Below are positions 1 to 7,619 of a stretch of DNA of 64,000 nt, piece after piece. This stretch comes from Rhizobium sp. S152 (lineage in GTDB: Bacteria; Pseudomonadota; Alphaproteobacteria; Rhizobiales; Rhizobiaceae), in NCBI RefSeq assembly GCF_030380735.1, contig NZ_JAUDRZ010000009.1:186001-250000 (forward strand), given 5' to 3'. The translations under genes and the position numbers were made by a program. The notes below the pieces were generated by a model. It was not told the origin of the DNA and ran no database searches. It was given only the letters and a program-made list of their open reading frames with translations. Position 1 is the stretch's first letter. Each line of letters starts with the position of its first letter.

Positions 1-468
1 CGCCATGCCGATGAGAAGCGCAATCATTGTCGACGTGGGGTTGTAGACGATGTCGACGGTTTCTTCGATCGCCTGCATCCCCGTCATGTGCATCGAGCAG
101 ATGCCGATCGCCATGATCAGGCCGCCGCCGGCAAAGGCGTAAGGGCTTTCCCATTCGGTGGCGACGAGGATCGCCAGCCAGGAGGCGCCGATGGAAAGTA
201 CGACCGAGAGCGCCGTCATGCCGACGCCATAGGAGATCGGGAACGCGCCGTCATAGGCGAGCATGGCGATGAAGTGCGTGGCCCATATGCCAACGCCGCA
301 GGCGAGAGCCGAGGCCGCCATCCAGCTGCGCTGCTGGCCGGGGTCGCACTCCCCGGCGCGGAACAGAAGCAGCATGGCGGCGAGATTGCCGATCAGGCAG
401 ACGATGACGGCAGCCACGATCAGGCGCCAGTCATGGTTGTCACGTATACAGGCGAGGACCGAAAACAT
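1..468 (-). CDS. MHYT-domain integral membrane sensor (N-terminal part, runs off the left edge)
   Basis: The visible 156 residues form successive hydrophobic helices carrying the spaced metal-binding signatures of MHYT domains: WATHFIAML near residue 68 and SMHMTGM near residue 124. MHYT domains are thought to sense gases or redox through bound metal, and are usually fused to GGDEF/EAL or histidine kinase modules. Any output domain would lie beyond position 1 and cannot be seen, so a cyclic-di-GMP role is only a guess. The ATG at 468 follows a strong GGAGG on the minus strand. Confidence 0.8.
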   Translation of the reverse strand, partial: MFSVLACIRDNHDWRLIVAAVIVCLIGNLAAMLLLFRAGECDPGQQRSWMAASALACGVGIWATHFIAMLAYDGAFPISYGVGMTALSVVLSIGASWLAILVATEWESPYAFAGGGLIMAIGICSMHMTGMQAIEETVDIVYNPTSTMIALLIGMA

Positions 469-673
469 AAGCCACCTCCGACAGTTACGCGACAAGGCTA
501 TTCGACCGCTTCCTAAATAACCGTAAATTGCATTAGCGATTCTTTACTCTCTGAATTGATGCGGTGATCGATGCTGCGCCGGGTAAGCTCCCGATAAGCC
601 TAAACGTCTTTTTCGGCTCGAAAGCGTCGGGCGTTTGGTCTATCGTCCGCGCGAATTTCGAAAGGAGTCGGAA

Positions 674-2062
674 ATGACTGACATTACGCCGGTGCTTGCG
701 CGCGCGGACGAGAATTTGCCATCGAGCCTGGACAAGCTGTTCGAGCTTCTGCGGATCAAGTCGATCTCGACCGATCCGGCCTTCAAGGGCGAGTGCCGCA
801 AGGGTGCGGAGTGGCTTACCGAATATCTGCGCACGCTCGGTTTCGACGCGTCGGTGCGTGATACTCCCGGCCACCCGATGGTCGTCGCCCACCACGACGG
901 CGCCACCGCCGATGCGCCGCATCTCTTGTTTTATGGCCACTATGACGTGCAGCCGGTCGATCCGATCGAACTCTGGGAAAACGATCCCTTCGAGCCGGCG
1001 GTCAAGGATGCCGGCAACGGCCGCAAGATCCTCACCGGCCGCGGCACCGCCGACGACAAAGGCCAGCTGATGACCTTCGTCGAGGCCTGCCGCGCCTACA
1101 AGGACGTTATGGGATCGCTGCCCTGCCGCATCACCATCCTGTTCGAGGGCGAGGAGGAATCCGGCTCACCGTCGCTGAAGCCGTTCCTCGAAGCCAATGC
1201 CGAGGAGCTGCGCGCCGATTACGCTCTGGTCTGCGATACCAGCATGTGGGACCGCGACACGCCCGCTGTCGCCTCGGCGCTGCGCGGCCTGGTCGGCGAG
1301 GAAGTTGTGATCTCGGCCGCCGACCGTGACCTGCACTCCGGCCTGTTCGGCGGCGCGGCCGCCAACCCGATCCACATTCTGACGTCCATCCTCGCCGGCT
1401 TGCACGACGAGACCGGCCGCATCACGCTCGATGGCTTCTATGACGGCGTCGAGGAAACACCGGAAAACGTCAAGGCGTCCTGGGAGACGCTGGGCACGAC
1501 GGCGGAAAGCTTCCTCGGCGAAGTCGGCCTGTCGATCCCCTCGGGCGAAAAGGGCCGCTCGGTGCTGGAACTGACCTGGGCACGCCCGACCGCCGAGATC
1601 AACGGTATCTGGGGCGGCTATACCGGCGAGGGCTTCAAGACCGTCATCGCCGCCAAGGCCTCCGCCAAGGTCTCTTTTCGCCTCGTCGGCACGCAGGATC
1701 CGGCCGCCATCCGCGAAAGCTTCCGCTCCTATGTGAAGTCGAAGATCCCCGGAGATTGCTCGGTCGAGTTCCACCCGCATGGCGGCTCGCCGGCGATTCA
1801 TCTCGCCTATGATTCGCCGGCGTTGACGAAAGCCAAGACGGCGCTCTCCGACGAGTGGCCGAAGCCCGCCGTCGTCATCGGCATGGGCGGCTCGATCCCG
1901 ATCGTCGGCGACTTCCAGAAGATGCTCGGCATGGAATCGCTGCTGGTCGGCTTCGGCCTCAGCGACGACCGCATCCACTCGCCCAACGAGAAATACGAGC
2001 TCACATCGTACCACAAGGGCATCCGCTCCTGGATCCGCATCCTGGAGGCGCTCGCCAAGTAG
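674..2062 (+). CDS. M20 family metallopeptidase / dipeptidase
   Basis: A 462-residue cytoplasmic zinc hydrolase of the M20/M25/M40 (ArgE/DapE/carnosinase-like) group. Visible signatures are the metal-binding GHYDVQPVDP, the bridging aspartate region GRGTADDKGQ, the catalytic glutamate pair in FEGEEESGSP, and the dimerisation-domain HSGLFGG. The C-terminal HSPNEKYEL supplies the last metal ligand. This subgroup generally hydrolyses dipeptides; the exact substrate cannot be read. An in-frame upstream ATG at 635 exists, but AAAGGAG sits just before the ATG at 674, so that start is chosen. It appears monocistronic, with two hairpins right after the stop. Confidence 0.9.
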   Translation: MTDITPVLARADENLPSSLDKLFELLRIKSISTDPAFKGECRKGAEWLTEYLRTLGFDASVRDTPGHPMVVAHHDGATADAPHLLFYGHYDVQPVDPIELWENDPFEPAVKDAGNGRKILTGRGTADDKGQLMTFVEACRAYKDVMGSLPCRITILFEGEEESGSPSLKPFLEANAEELRADYALVCDTSMWDRDTPAVASALRGLVGEEVVISAADRDLHSGLFGGAAANPIHILTSILAGLHDETGRITLDGFYDGVEETPENVKASWETLGTTAESFLGEVGLSIPSGEKGRSVLELTWARPTAEINGIWGGYTGEGFKTVIAAKASAKVSFRLVGTQDPAAIRESFRSYVKSKIPGDCSVEFHPHGGSPAIHLAYDSPALTKAKTALSDEWPKPAVVIGMGGSIPIVGDFQKMLGMESLLVGFGLSDDRIHSPNEKYELTSYHKGIRSWIRILEALAK

Positions 2063-2080
2063 GGCCTCAAAATGAAAAAG

Positions 2081-2139
2081 GCGCGCCCGTTGATACGGGT
2101 GCGCCAGATGAACAAAAAGGCCGGGTTGAACCGGCCTTT
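2081..2139 (+). terminator. Tandem hairpins downstream of the M20 peptidase
   Basis: The first stem-loop (2081-2106) pairs GGCGC..CCCGT with ACGGG..GCGCC. The second (2116-2139) pairs AAAGGCCGG with CCGGCCTTT around GTTGAA. The second looks like a Rho-independent terminator with a weak T-tract. Confidence 0.6.
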
Positions 2140-2502
2140 CGTCATTCGCTTCGCATCAGTGCCAGTACATCCGTGGTCAAGGAGGAAGCGAATATTGCAG
2201 CCAGACTGATCCGCAAAGGTTAACGAAGCGTTAACGCATATCGAGATTGTCTGATGAGAGCGCCCATGCCATGGCGGGCGATGCCGTTCAACGGCTGCAA
2301 TCGATGAACCCTATATCGGAATTGCCGAGCGCCGTTTCAAGGGCAGATGAACATGCCGTTCAAGCCCGGTTCATCCAGTCATGGATATAACCTATTGAAA
2401 CTGAAAGTGAATACCGTCGGGATCGTGAGATTTCGGCGCTGCGTCTCGACGCCATCAGGGGGCTGACCCATATGATGAATGGCGTTCTCAAGGGAGTTGC
2501 AA
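2140..2502. other. Non-coding spacer before the SH3 gene
   Basis: About 360 bases without a convincing gene. The only clear structure is the CtrA-type box at 2220-2234. The rest shows no long repeat or RNA gene that I can recognise, and presumably carries the promoter of the SH3 gene. Confidence 0.5.
2220..2234. promoter_or_regulatory. Perfect CtrA-type box (TTAA-N7-TTAA)
   Basis: TTAACGAAGCGTTAA matches the full alphaproteobacterial CtrA consensus TTAA-N7-TTAA. It is embedded in a perfect inverted repeat, GTTAACG-AAG-CGTTAAC. It lies about 270 bases before the SH3 gene. Binding by CtrA is inferred from the motif only. Confidence 0.5.
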
Positions 2503-3333
2503 GTGAAGAAGATCGTCATGAAGGCCGCTGCCGTCGCGGCACTTTTGCTGGCTCCGGCAATCGCCGAAGCGGCGGAGGGCTATGCCACCGCCAATGTCAA
2601 CATGCGTGCCGGCCCGAGCACACAGTATCCCGCCGTCACGGTCATTCCCGCCGGTGAATCCGTCGAGATCCACGGCTGTCTGGCCGATGTCCCCTGGTGC
2701 GACGTGGAATTCTACGGCGGCCGCGGTTGGGTCGCCGGCGCCTACGTCCAGGCGCTCTACCAGTCGCGCCGCGTCTACGTCGGCCCGGAATATTATCGCC
2801 CGCTCGGCATCCCGACAGTCGTCTTCAGCGTCAACAACTACTGGGACCGCTACTATCGCCATCGCGATTTCTACCGCGAGCGTGACCGTTGGCGCGACCG
2901 CCCGCCGGTCGTCCGGCCCGTTCGCCCCGGTCCCGGCTTCGACAACGGTCCCGGACCTCGTCCGCGTCCCGGCTACGATCCGCGTCCTCGCCCGCAGCCC
3001 GGTTTCGACCGTCCCGATCGTGGGCCGGGCAGACCCGACTTCGACCGCCCGGATCGCCGCCCCGGCCAGCCAGATTTCGGCCGTCCCGGTCGTCCGGACG
3101 ACAATCGGGGTCCCGGTCGCCAGCCCGGCTTCGATCGCCAGCCCGACCGCGGTCCCGGCCCGAACATGGGGCGCGGTCCCGATCGTCGCCCGGATGCGCA
3201 GCAGCAGAATGATAACAGGCGGCCGAACTTCGACCGCGGGCAGAACCGCAACAACCCGCCGCAGAACGGCAACGATCGCCGCAGGCCCCCGGCTTGCCAG
3301 CCTGGCGATCCGAGTTGCGCAAATCGTCAGTAA
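2503..3333 (+). CDS. Secreted SH3-domain protein with a Pro/Arg/Asp/Gly-rich tail
   Basis: A 276-residue exported protein. The signal peptide (first about 22 residues, ending AIAEA) is followed by a bacterial SH3 domain at about 25-85 (ATANVNMRAGPSTQYP...GWV), a fold that commonly binds cell-wall peptides. From about residue 130 it is low-complexity, with imperfect repeats such as RPGF, RPDRGPG and RPDFDRP. It probably acts at the envelope. The GTG at 2503 is preferred because AGGGAG lies 6 bases upstream and it leaves a clean signal peptide; in-frame ATGs at 2479 and earlier lack this. Confidence 0.75.
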   Translation: MKKIVMKAAAVAALLLAPAIAEAAEGYATANVNMRAGPSTQYPAVTVIPAGESVEIHGCLADVPWCDVEFYGGRGWVAGAYVQALYQSRRVYVGPEYYRPLGIPTVVFSVNNYWDRYYRHRDFYRERDRWRDRPPVVRPVRPGPGFDNGPGPRPRPGYDPRPRPQPGFDRPDRGPGRPDFDRPDRRPGQPDFGRPGRPDDNRGPGRQPGFDRQPDRGPGPNMGRGPDRRPDAQQQNDNRRPNFDRGQNRNNPPQNGNDRRRPPACQPGDPSCANRQ

Positions 3334-3342
3334 CCATATGGA

Positions 3343-3366
3343 GGGCGGCCGCGAGGCCGCCCTTTT
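3343..3366 (+). terminator. Rho-independent terminator of the SH3 gene
   Basis: Perfect 8-bp stem GGGCGGCC / GGCCGCCC with a GCGA loop followed by TTTT, 10 bases after the SH3 stop codon. Confidence 0.85.
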
Positions 3367-3404
3367 CGCATGCGGAAACACGCCAGATCACACGGCAGGA
3401 CAAG

Positions 3405-3504
3405 GAAAAGCCCGACGCTCTGAGAGAGACGCCGGGCCTGATCTTGATCGGACGTTTGAGGGGAGACGACCGATCAGTGGCGGAACGTGAGGGCTTGTTC
3501 CGCA
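3405..3504 (-). ncRNA. Candidate small RNA with C/U-rich anti-Shine-Dalgarno loops (alpha-r14-like architecture)
   Basis: Read on the minus strand, three hairpins follow each other. Hairpin 1 (3502-3481) has stem CGGAAC/GTTCCG and loop AAGCCCUCAC. Hairpin 2 (3475-3446) has stem GAUCGG..CG/CG..CCGAUC and loop region CUCCCCUCAA. Hairpin 3 (3437-3410) is a 9-bp stem ending in UUUU. Hairpin 3 is continuous only on this strand, because two G-U pairs become A-C mismatches on the other. An EcfG-type promoter ends just before hairpin 1. The design resembles the rhizobial alpha-r14/NfeR1 RNAs that expose anti-SD loops. Sequence homology to them is not established here. Confidence 0.55.
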
Positions 3505-3511
3505 CTCGGAT

Positions 3512-3536
3512 AATACGCTAGCTCGCTAATGGTTCC
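3512..3536 (-). promoter_or_regulatory. EcfG/RpoE2-type promoter for the small RNA
   Basis: On the minus strand GGAAC (3536-3532) is followed after exactly 18 bases by TT (3513-3512), which fits the GGAAC-N18/19-TT rule described for the rhizobial general stress sigma factor. An overlapping TATTAT at 3515-3510 could alternatively serve as a -10. Either would place the RNA start near 3504. Confidence 0.45.
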
Positions 3537-3635
3537 CCGGGCGGCCAATAAAACGGGCTGGCCCCACGGAACGTCGGTGAGATTGCAATGGCGAGCGTCA
3601 AGGCAGCCGCCGACACAGCCCGTTCGGTCGTCGAA

Positions 3636-3663
3636 AAAGGCCCGGGCGGACGCACGGGCCTTT
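3636..3663 (-). terminator. Terminator of the CRPN-repeat protein gene
   Basis: The minus strand forms a 9-bp stem, AAAGGCCCG / CGGGCCTTT, followed by further Ts. It is placed 27 bases beyond the stop codon of the upstream minus-strand gene. Confidence 0.75.
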
Positions 3664-3689
3664 GCAACGCGATGATGTCTGATGCCGTC

Positions 3690-3998
3690 TCAGTAGCGGT
3701 AGTAGCCGCCTCCGCGCCATGGCGGCGGGCGGTAGCCGCGACGGTCTTCACGCCAACCGTAGTAGCGCGGCGGTGGCGGGCGATGGCCCCATCCGTAGTA
3801 GCGCGGTGGCGGCGGGCGGCGCCAGTTCGGCCTGCACTCGCCCCAGCGGGTCAGGTGAAAGCCGCGACCGCAGGCATAGTCGACCTGCTGCACGTTGTTC
3901 GTCACGCCACCGGGAGCGGCGGCGATCGGCATGGCTTCGGCGGCTGAAATACCAAAGCCGCTCATGGCAATCGCGATTGCGATCATAGTCTTGCGCAT
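3690..3998 (-). CDS. Small secreted protein, GCG_CRPN prefix-to-repeats type
   Basis: 102 residues with a signal peptide (cleavage likely after AAEA, residue 22). A conserved CGRGFHLTRWGECRPN segment (about 43-58) is followed by tyrosine/proline/glycine/arginine repeats (PPPPRYYGW twice, then RGGGYYRY). The CG...CRPN prefix followed by degenerate Tyr/Arg/Gly repeats is a recognised family in Hyphomicrobiales; its function is unknown. The composition suggests an exported, perhaps surface-associated polypeptide. GAGGTG precedes the ATG at 3998. Confidence 0.7.
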   Translation of the reverse strand: MRKTMIAIAIAMSGFGISAAEAMPIAAAPGGVTNNVQQVDYACGRGFHLTRWGECRPNWRRPPPPRYYGWGHRPPPPRYYGWREDRRGYRPPPWRGGGYYRY

Positions 3999-4211
3999 CT
4001 CTGCACCTCATGTTCTGCAAGTCCCTTGCATCAGGATTAGAGAGCGGTTCAGGTGAATGCGGGCTGAACCAACCAAGGCATTATTGCGGCAGACGCGAAG
4101 GCCGGCGACGGGGCGATATCTAGGATTGCGGCACTTGCAACTTCTTGCCGATATCCTCATTTCTCACAGGACGCGTCCACGACGCTTGAACACGGCAGGG
4201 GGATTGAAGAG

Positions 4212-4394
4212 ATGAACCGCTTTCGCAAAATCGCACTGGTAGGAATGCTGATCGCGCTCTCGGCGGTTGCAACCGCGTGCCAGAGCGTCCCGCGCTCGGC
4301 AGGCAATGCGTCCGGCTATGTTCCCGGCGACTCCCTGAACCGCGCCTGCTCCGACGGTTTCCGCCCGAACGACGGCCGCTCCTGCAGCTATTGA
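4212..4394 (+). CDS. Small lipoprotein
   Basis: 60 residues. Arg/Lys-containing n-region, hydrophobic core, then a lipobox ATAC with Cys23 as the predicted lipidated residue, leaving a mature peptide of about 38 residues with two further cysteines. No family function is recognised. It converges with the small gene at 4425, with 30 bases between the stops. Confidence 0.6.
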   Translation: MNRFRKIALVGMLIALSAVATACQSVPRSAGNASGYVPGDSLNRACSDGFRPNDGRSCSY

Positions 4395-4424
4395 CGCTTT
4401 GTATGGACAGGCGGGCCTCCGACG

Positions 4425-4658
4425 TCACATTCTGACGCCGGGCGCGAGGTCGATCCGGAACTCGAGGCTGACGGTCGCTACCGGGGCCTTCAGGGCGTCC
4501 GCAATGGCAATCGAGACGTTGGCCGGTGGCGGAAACCGGGAGCAGGCGAACTTCGAGAGCGCGTTCAGCGCCTCGTTGATGGCGACGTGATTATTGTCGC
4601 AATCGATGTCGATCTCCGCCTCCTTGCCGTCGCTGATATGCAATGTGTAGTTGGGCAT
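4425..4658 (-). CDS. Conserved small protein, possibly DUF6894-like
   Basis: 77 residues beginning MPNYTLHISDG, which resembles the MPxYxxHxxDG start of DUF6894 proteins. It has an acidic strand (EAEIDIDCDN), a helix, and a C-terminal strand pair. It lacks a signal peptide, so it is probably cytoplasmic. AAAGGAG precedes the ATG at 4658; longer in-frame extensions upstream have no ribosome site. The family assignment is tentative and the function unknown. Confidence 0.55.
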   Translation of the reverse strand: MPNYTLHISDGKEAEIDIDCDNNHVAINEALNALSKFACSRFPPPANVSIAIADALKAPVATVSLEFRIDLAPGVRM

Positions 4659-4810
4659 ACCGGTCTCCTTTAACCGGGTAAAACCCCCGGCGACGACGGA
4701 TGTTCCGAACGCGCTCCGAATTGACACAGCGGCGAGGCGCCGGTCCTCTGGCATCGACTTCCGCGCGAAGGACCCTGCTCGGACTTGCGCTGGCGCGGTC
4801 CCAAACGTTC

Positions 4811-4825
4811 TTAACGCCCCCTTAA
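4811..4825. promoter_or_regulatory. Perfect CtrA-type box upstream of the class A PBP
   Basis: TTAACGCCCCCTTAA matches TTAA-N7-TTAA exactly, 107 bases before the penicillin-binding protein start. A second TTAAAGTTAA lies just after. CtrA control of a cell-wall synthase would make sense, but it is inferred from the motif alone. Confidence 0.5.
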
Positions 4826-4931
4826 ATCGCCGCATTTAAAGTTAAACCGGGTGAAGAACTCATTTGCGACACGCGCCAGGCGCGGCGCTGAGGTTCGCAT
4901 GAGGTCAAACATGGGGTGCAACCGGTCCTAG

Positions 4932-7382
4932 ATGGCAGGCAGAGGCAGATCACGCGACAGAATAGAACCGTCCTTCAACGGCCGCGACAGACGCGGCGAT
5001 GATGACGATTTCTCGCTTGATGCCGATGATCGCGTCGCCGGTGGCCGCAGCGTCAAGCGCGCCGCATCCAAGCCCCTTCGCCGCGAGCCGCAGGTCTCCC
5101 GCTATCGTGACGAAGAAGAAGACGACGACTTTCGAGAGCCGCCGCGTTCGCGGGCCCCGAAGCGTCGCAAGCGCGCAGCACCGGAACGCGAGGGTCTCGG
5201 CTTCTTCGGCCTTATCCGAAGGCTGATCTACTGGTGCATCGTGCTCGGCATCTGGGCCGGCATCGGCGTGGCCGGTCTGGTCTTCTACTACGGTTCGCGC
5301 ATGCCGAGCGCCAGCACCTGGGCGATCCCCGACCGCCCGCCCAACGTCAAGATCACCTCGGTCGATGGCAGCGTCATGGCCAATCGCGGCACGACGGGCG
5401 GCGAGGCACTCGCGCTGGAAGACATGTCGCCCTACATCCCCGAGGCGATCGTCGCCATCGAGGACCGGCGCTTCTATTCTCACTACGGTGTCGATCCGCT
5501 CGGCCTTGCCCGCGCCTTCATAACCAACCTGACGTCGGGCCACATGGTGCAGGGCGGTTCGACGCTCACGCAGCAGCTCGCCAAGAACCTGTTTCTTTCG
5601 CCCGACCGCACGCTGGAGCGCAAGGTCCAGGAAGTGCTCTTGTCCTTCTGGCTCGAGCAGAAATACACCAAGGACCAGATCCTTGCGATGTACCTCAACC
5701 GTGTCTTCTTCGGTTCCAACGCCTATGGCGTCGAGGCAGCCTCTCGGCGCTATTTCAACAAGTCGGCGCGTGACGTGAACCTAGGTGAGGCGGCACTTCT
5801 GGCCGGCCTCGTCAAGGCGCCGTCGCGCCTGTCGCCGGCGCGCGATCCCGAAGCCGCCAATGCCCGCGCCCAGGTGGTGCTGCAGGCCATGCGCGACCAG
5901 GGCATGATCACCGACGACGAGGTCAAGACCGCCTCGGCACAGACGCCGGCCAAGGCCAAGCGCTACTGGTCGGGCGCCGGCCATTATGTCGCCGATATGG
6001 TCATGGACGAGCTTCCCGGCCTGATCGGCGACGTCAAGAAAGACATCGTCGTCGATACCACCATCGACAAGAACCTCGAAAAGCGCGCCGAGCAGGCGCT
6101 GAACGACGTGCTCTCCAAGGAGGGCGGCAAGCTCGACGCCTCGCAGGCGGCACTCGTGTCGCTCGACGGCACCGGCGCCATCCGCGCTTTGGTCGGTGGC
6201 CGCGACTATGCCGACAGCCAGTTCAACCGGGCCGTCAAGGCCAAGCGCCAGCCGGGCTCGTCCTTCAAGCCCTTCGTCTACGCCGCGGCGCTGGAAAAGG
6301 GCCTGACGCCTTATTCGGTTTTCAACGATGCACCCATCCGCATCGGCAACTGGACGCCGGAGAACTACGAAAAGAAGTACAATGGTGATGTGACGTTGGC
6401 GACGGCACTGTCGAAGTCGCTGAACACCGTTGCCGCCCAGCTCGTCATGTATGACGGCCCCGATCAGGTGATCAAGCTCGCCCATCGCCTCGGCATCCAG
6501 TCCGAGCTCCAGTCCAACGCCTCGATCGCGCTCGGCACCTCTGAAGTGTCGCTGATGGAACTGACCGGCGCCTATGCCGCCTTCATGAACGGCGGTTACA
6601 AGGCGACGCCGCATGTCATCCGCCGCGTGACGACGGCAGACGGCAGCAAGGTGCTCTACGAAAACACCTACGACAACCCGCCGCGCGTTCTGTCCGAAGC
6701 CGTCGCCGCCAACATGAACGCCATGATGATGGGTGTCGTCGAGCAGGGAACGGGCAGGGCCGCGCGCATTCCCGGCTGGCAGGTCGCCGGCAAGAGCGGC
6801 ACGACGCAGAATTCCCGCGACGCTCTCTTCGTCGGCTTTACCAGCAACCTGACGACCGGTGTCTGGTTCGGCAACGATGACGGCCATTCGATGAAGAAGG
6901 TCACCGGCGGCGGTCTGCCGGCCAAGGCCTGGCAGCAGTTCATGGTCGCCGCCCACAAGGGCCTGGCGCCGGCGCCGCTGTTCGGCAACGGCCAGTTCAT
7001 CCAGGATCCGAATGTGCCTGCCGCACCGGGCGACCAACCGATGGCCTCAGCGGACCAGGGATACCCGGCAGATCAAGGCTATCCGCCGGCCACCGCCACC
7101 GCGCCGCCGCTTGAGGAGCCGACGACCATCGGCAGCATCATCTCCGGCGTCTTCGGCGGCAATTCCGACGCGCCGCAGCGTTATCCGCAGGCACCGGGAC
7201 GCCCGCAACGCCAGCCGTTGCCGCCCGCGAACGGCGGCCCGGTCCCTCCGGGCGATATCGCCGAGGGTGACGGTTACGGTTATGGCGAGGCGATGCCGCC
7301 GGGCGACATCGGCGACGACCAGCCCCGCGTGGTTGAGCGGCCGCGCCGCACCACGCTTCTCGATCTCATAATGGGGCAATAG
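4932..7382 (+). CDS. Class A penicillin-binding protein (glycosyltransferase-transpeptidase)
   Basis: 816 residues building peptidoglycan at the inner membrane's outer face. A long charged cytoplasmic N-terminus (1-95) and one membrane helix (about 97-120) come first. The GT51 domain has catalytic Glu177 in EDRRF and the GGSTLTQQLAKN motif at 208-219. The transpeptidase has SxxK at 443-446 (active Ser443), SLN at 496-498 and KSGTT at 621-625. The tail (from about 690) is Pro/Gly-rich. All catalytic motifs are intact. It belongs with PBP1A/1C-like enzymes; which subclass is unclear, so no symbol is given. No strong Shine-Dalgarno sequence precedes the ATG. Confidence 0.93.
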   Translation: MAGRGRSRDRIEPSFNGRDRRGDDDDFSLDADDRVAGGRSVKRAASKPLRREPQVSRYRDEEEDDDFREPPRSRAPKRRKRAAPEREGLGFFGLIRRLIYWCIVLGIWAGIGVAGLVFYYGSRMPSASTWAIPDRPPNVKITSVDGSVMANRGTTGGEALALEDMSPYIPEAIVAIEDRRFYSHYGVDPLGLARAFITNLTSGHMVQGGSTLTQQLAKNLFLSPDRTLERKVQEVLLSFWLEQKYTKDQILAMYLNRVFFGSNAYGVEAASRRYFNKSARDVNLGEAALLAGLVKAPSRLSPARDPEAANARAQVVLQAMRDQGMITDDEVKTASAQTPAKAKRYWSGAGHYVADMVMDELPGLIGDVKKDIVVDTTIDKNLEKRAEQALNDVLSKEGGKLDASQAALVSLDGTGAIRALVGGRDYADSQFNRAVKAKRQPGSSFKPFVYAAALEKGLTPYSVFNDAPIRIGNWTPENYEKKYNGDVTLATALSKSLNTVAAQLVMYDGPDQVIKLAHRLGIQSELQSNASIALGTSEVSLMELTGAYAAFMNGGYKATPHVIRRVTTADGSKVLYENTYDNPPRVLSEAVAANMNAMMMGVVEQGTGRAARIPGWQVAGKSGTTQNSRDALFVGFTSNLTTGVWFGNDDGHSMKKVTGGGLPAKAWQQFMVAAHKGLAPAPLFGNGQFIQDPNVPAAPGDQPMASADQGYPADQGYPPATATAPPLEEPTTIGSIISGVFGGNSDAPQRYPQAPGRPQRQPLPPANGGPVPPGDIAEGDGYGYGEAMPPGDIGDDQPRVVERPRRTTLLDLIMGQ

Positions 7383-7477
7383 CGCCGCCGCAGGGTACTG
7401 GCGAAAGCCGGCCGCAGCGCGCCCGTAAAAATTAATTGGTGCGCGCTCTTTTTGCTGGATCGCAGGCGATTTCCCGC

Positions 7478-7508
7478 CTTGCAGTCGCGAAAACCGCTCC
7501 TTATATAC
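7478..7508 (+). promoter_or_regulatory. Sigma-32 (RpoH)-like promoter of dnaKJ
   Basis: CTTGCA at 7478-7483 and CCTTATATAC at 7499-7508 are separated by 15 bases. They resemble the alphaproteobacterial heat-shock promoter form (CTTG.. and CYTATNT). It lies about 110 bases before dnaK, leaving a leader of roughly 100 nt. Confidence 0.5.
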
Positions 7509-7619
7509 GCCGCATCACCGCAATCACGATTGCGTTAATCTTAAGGACCCATCCCGTAAGGGGCTGTCATCGAAATGCCTTCCCGGGGTTCAGACAGCTT
7601 GCTTCAAGGAGAGAATGAC

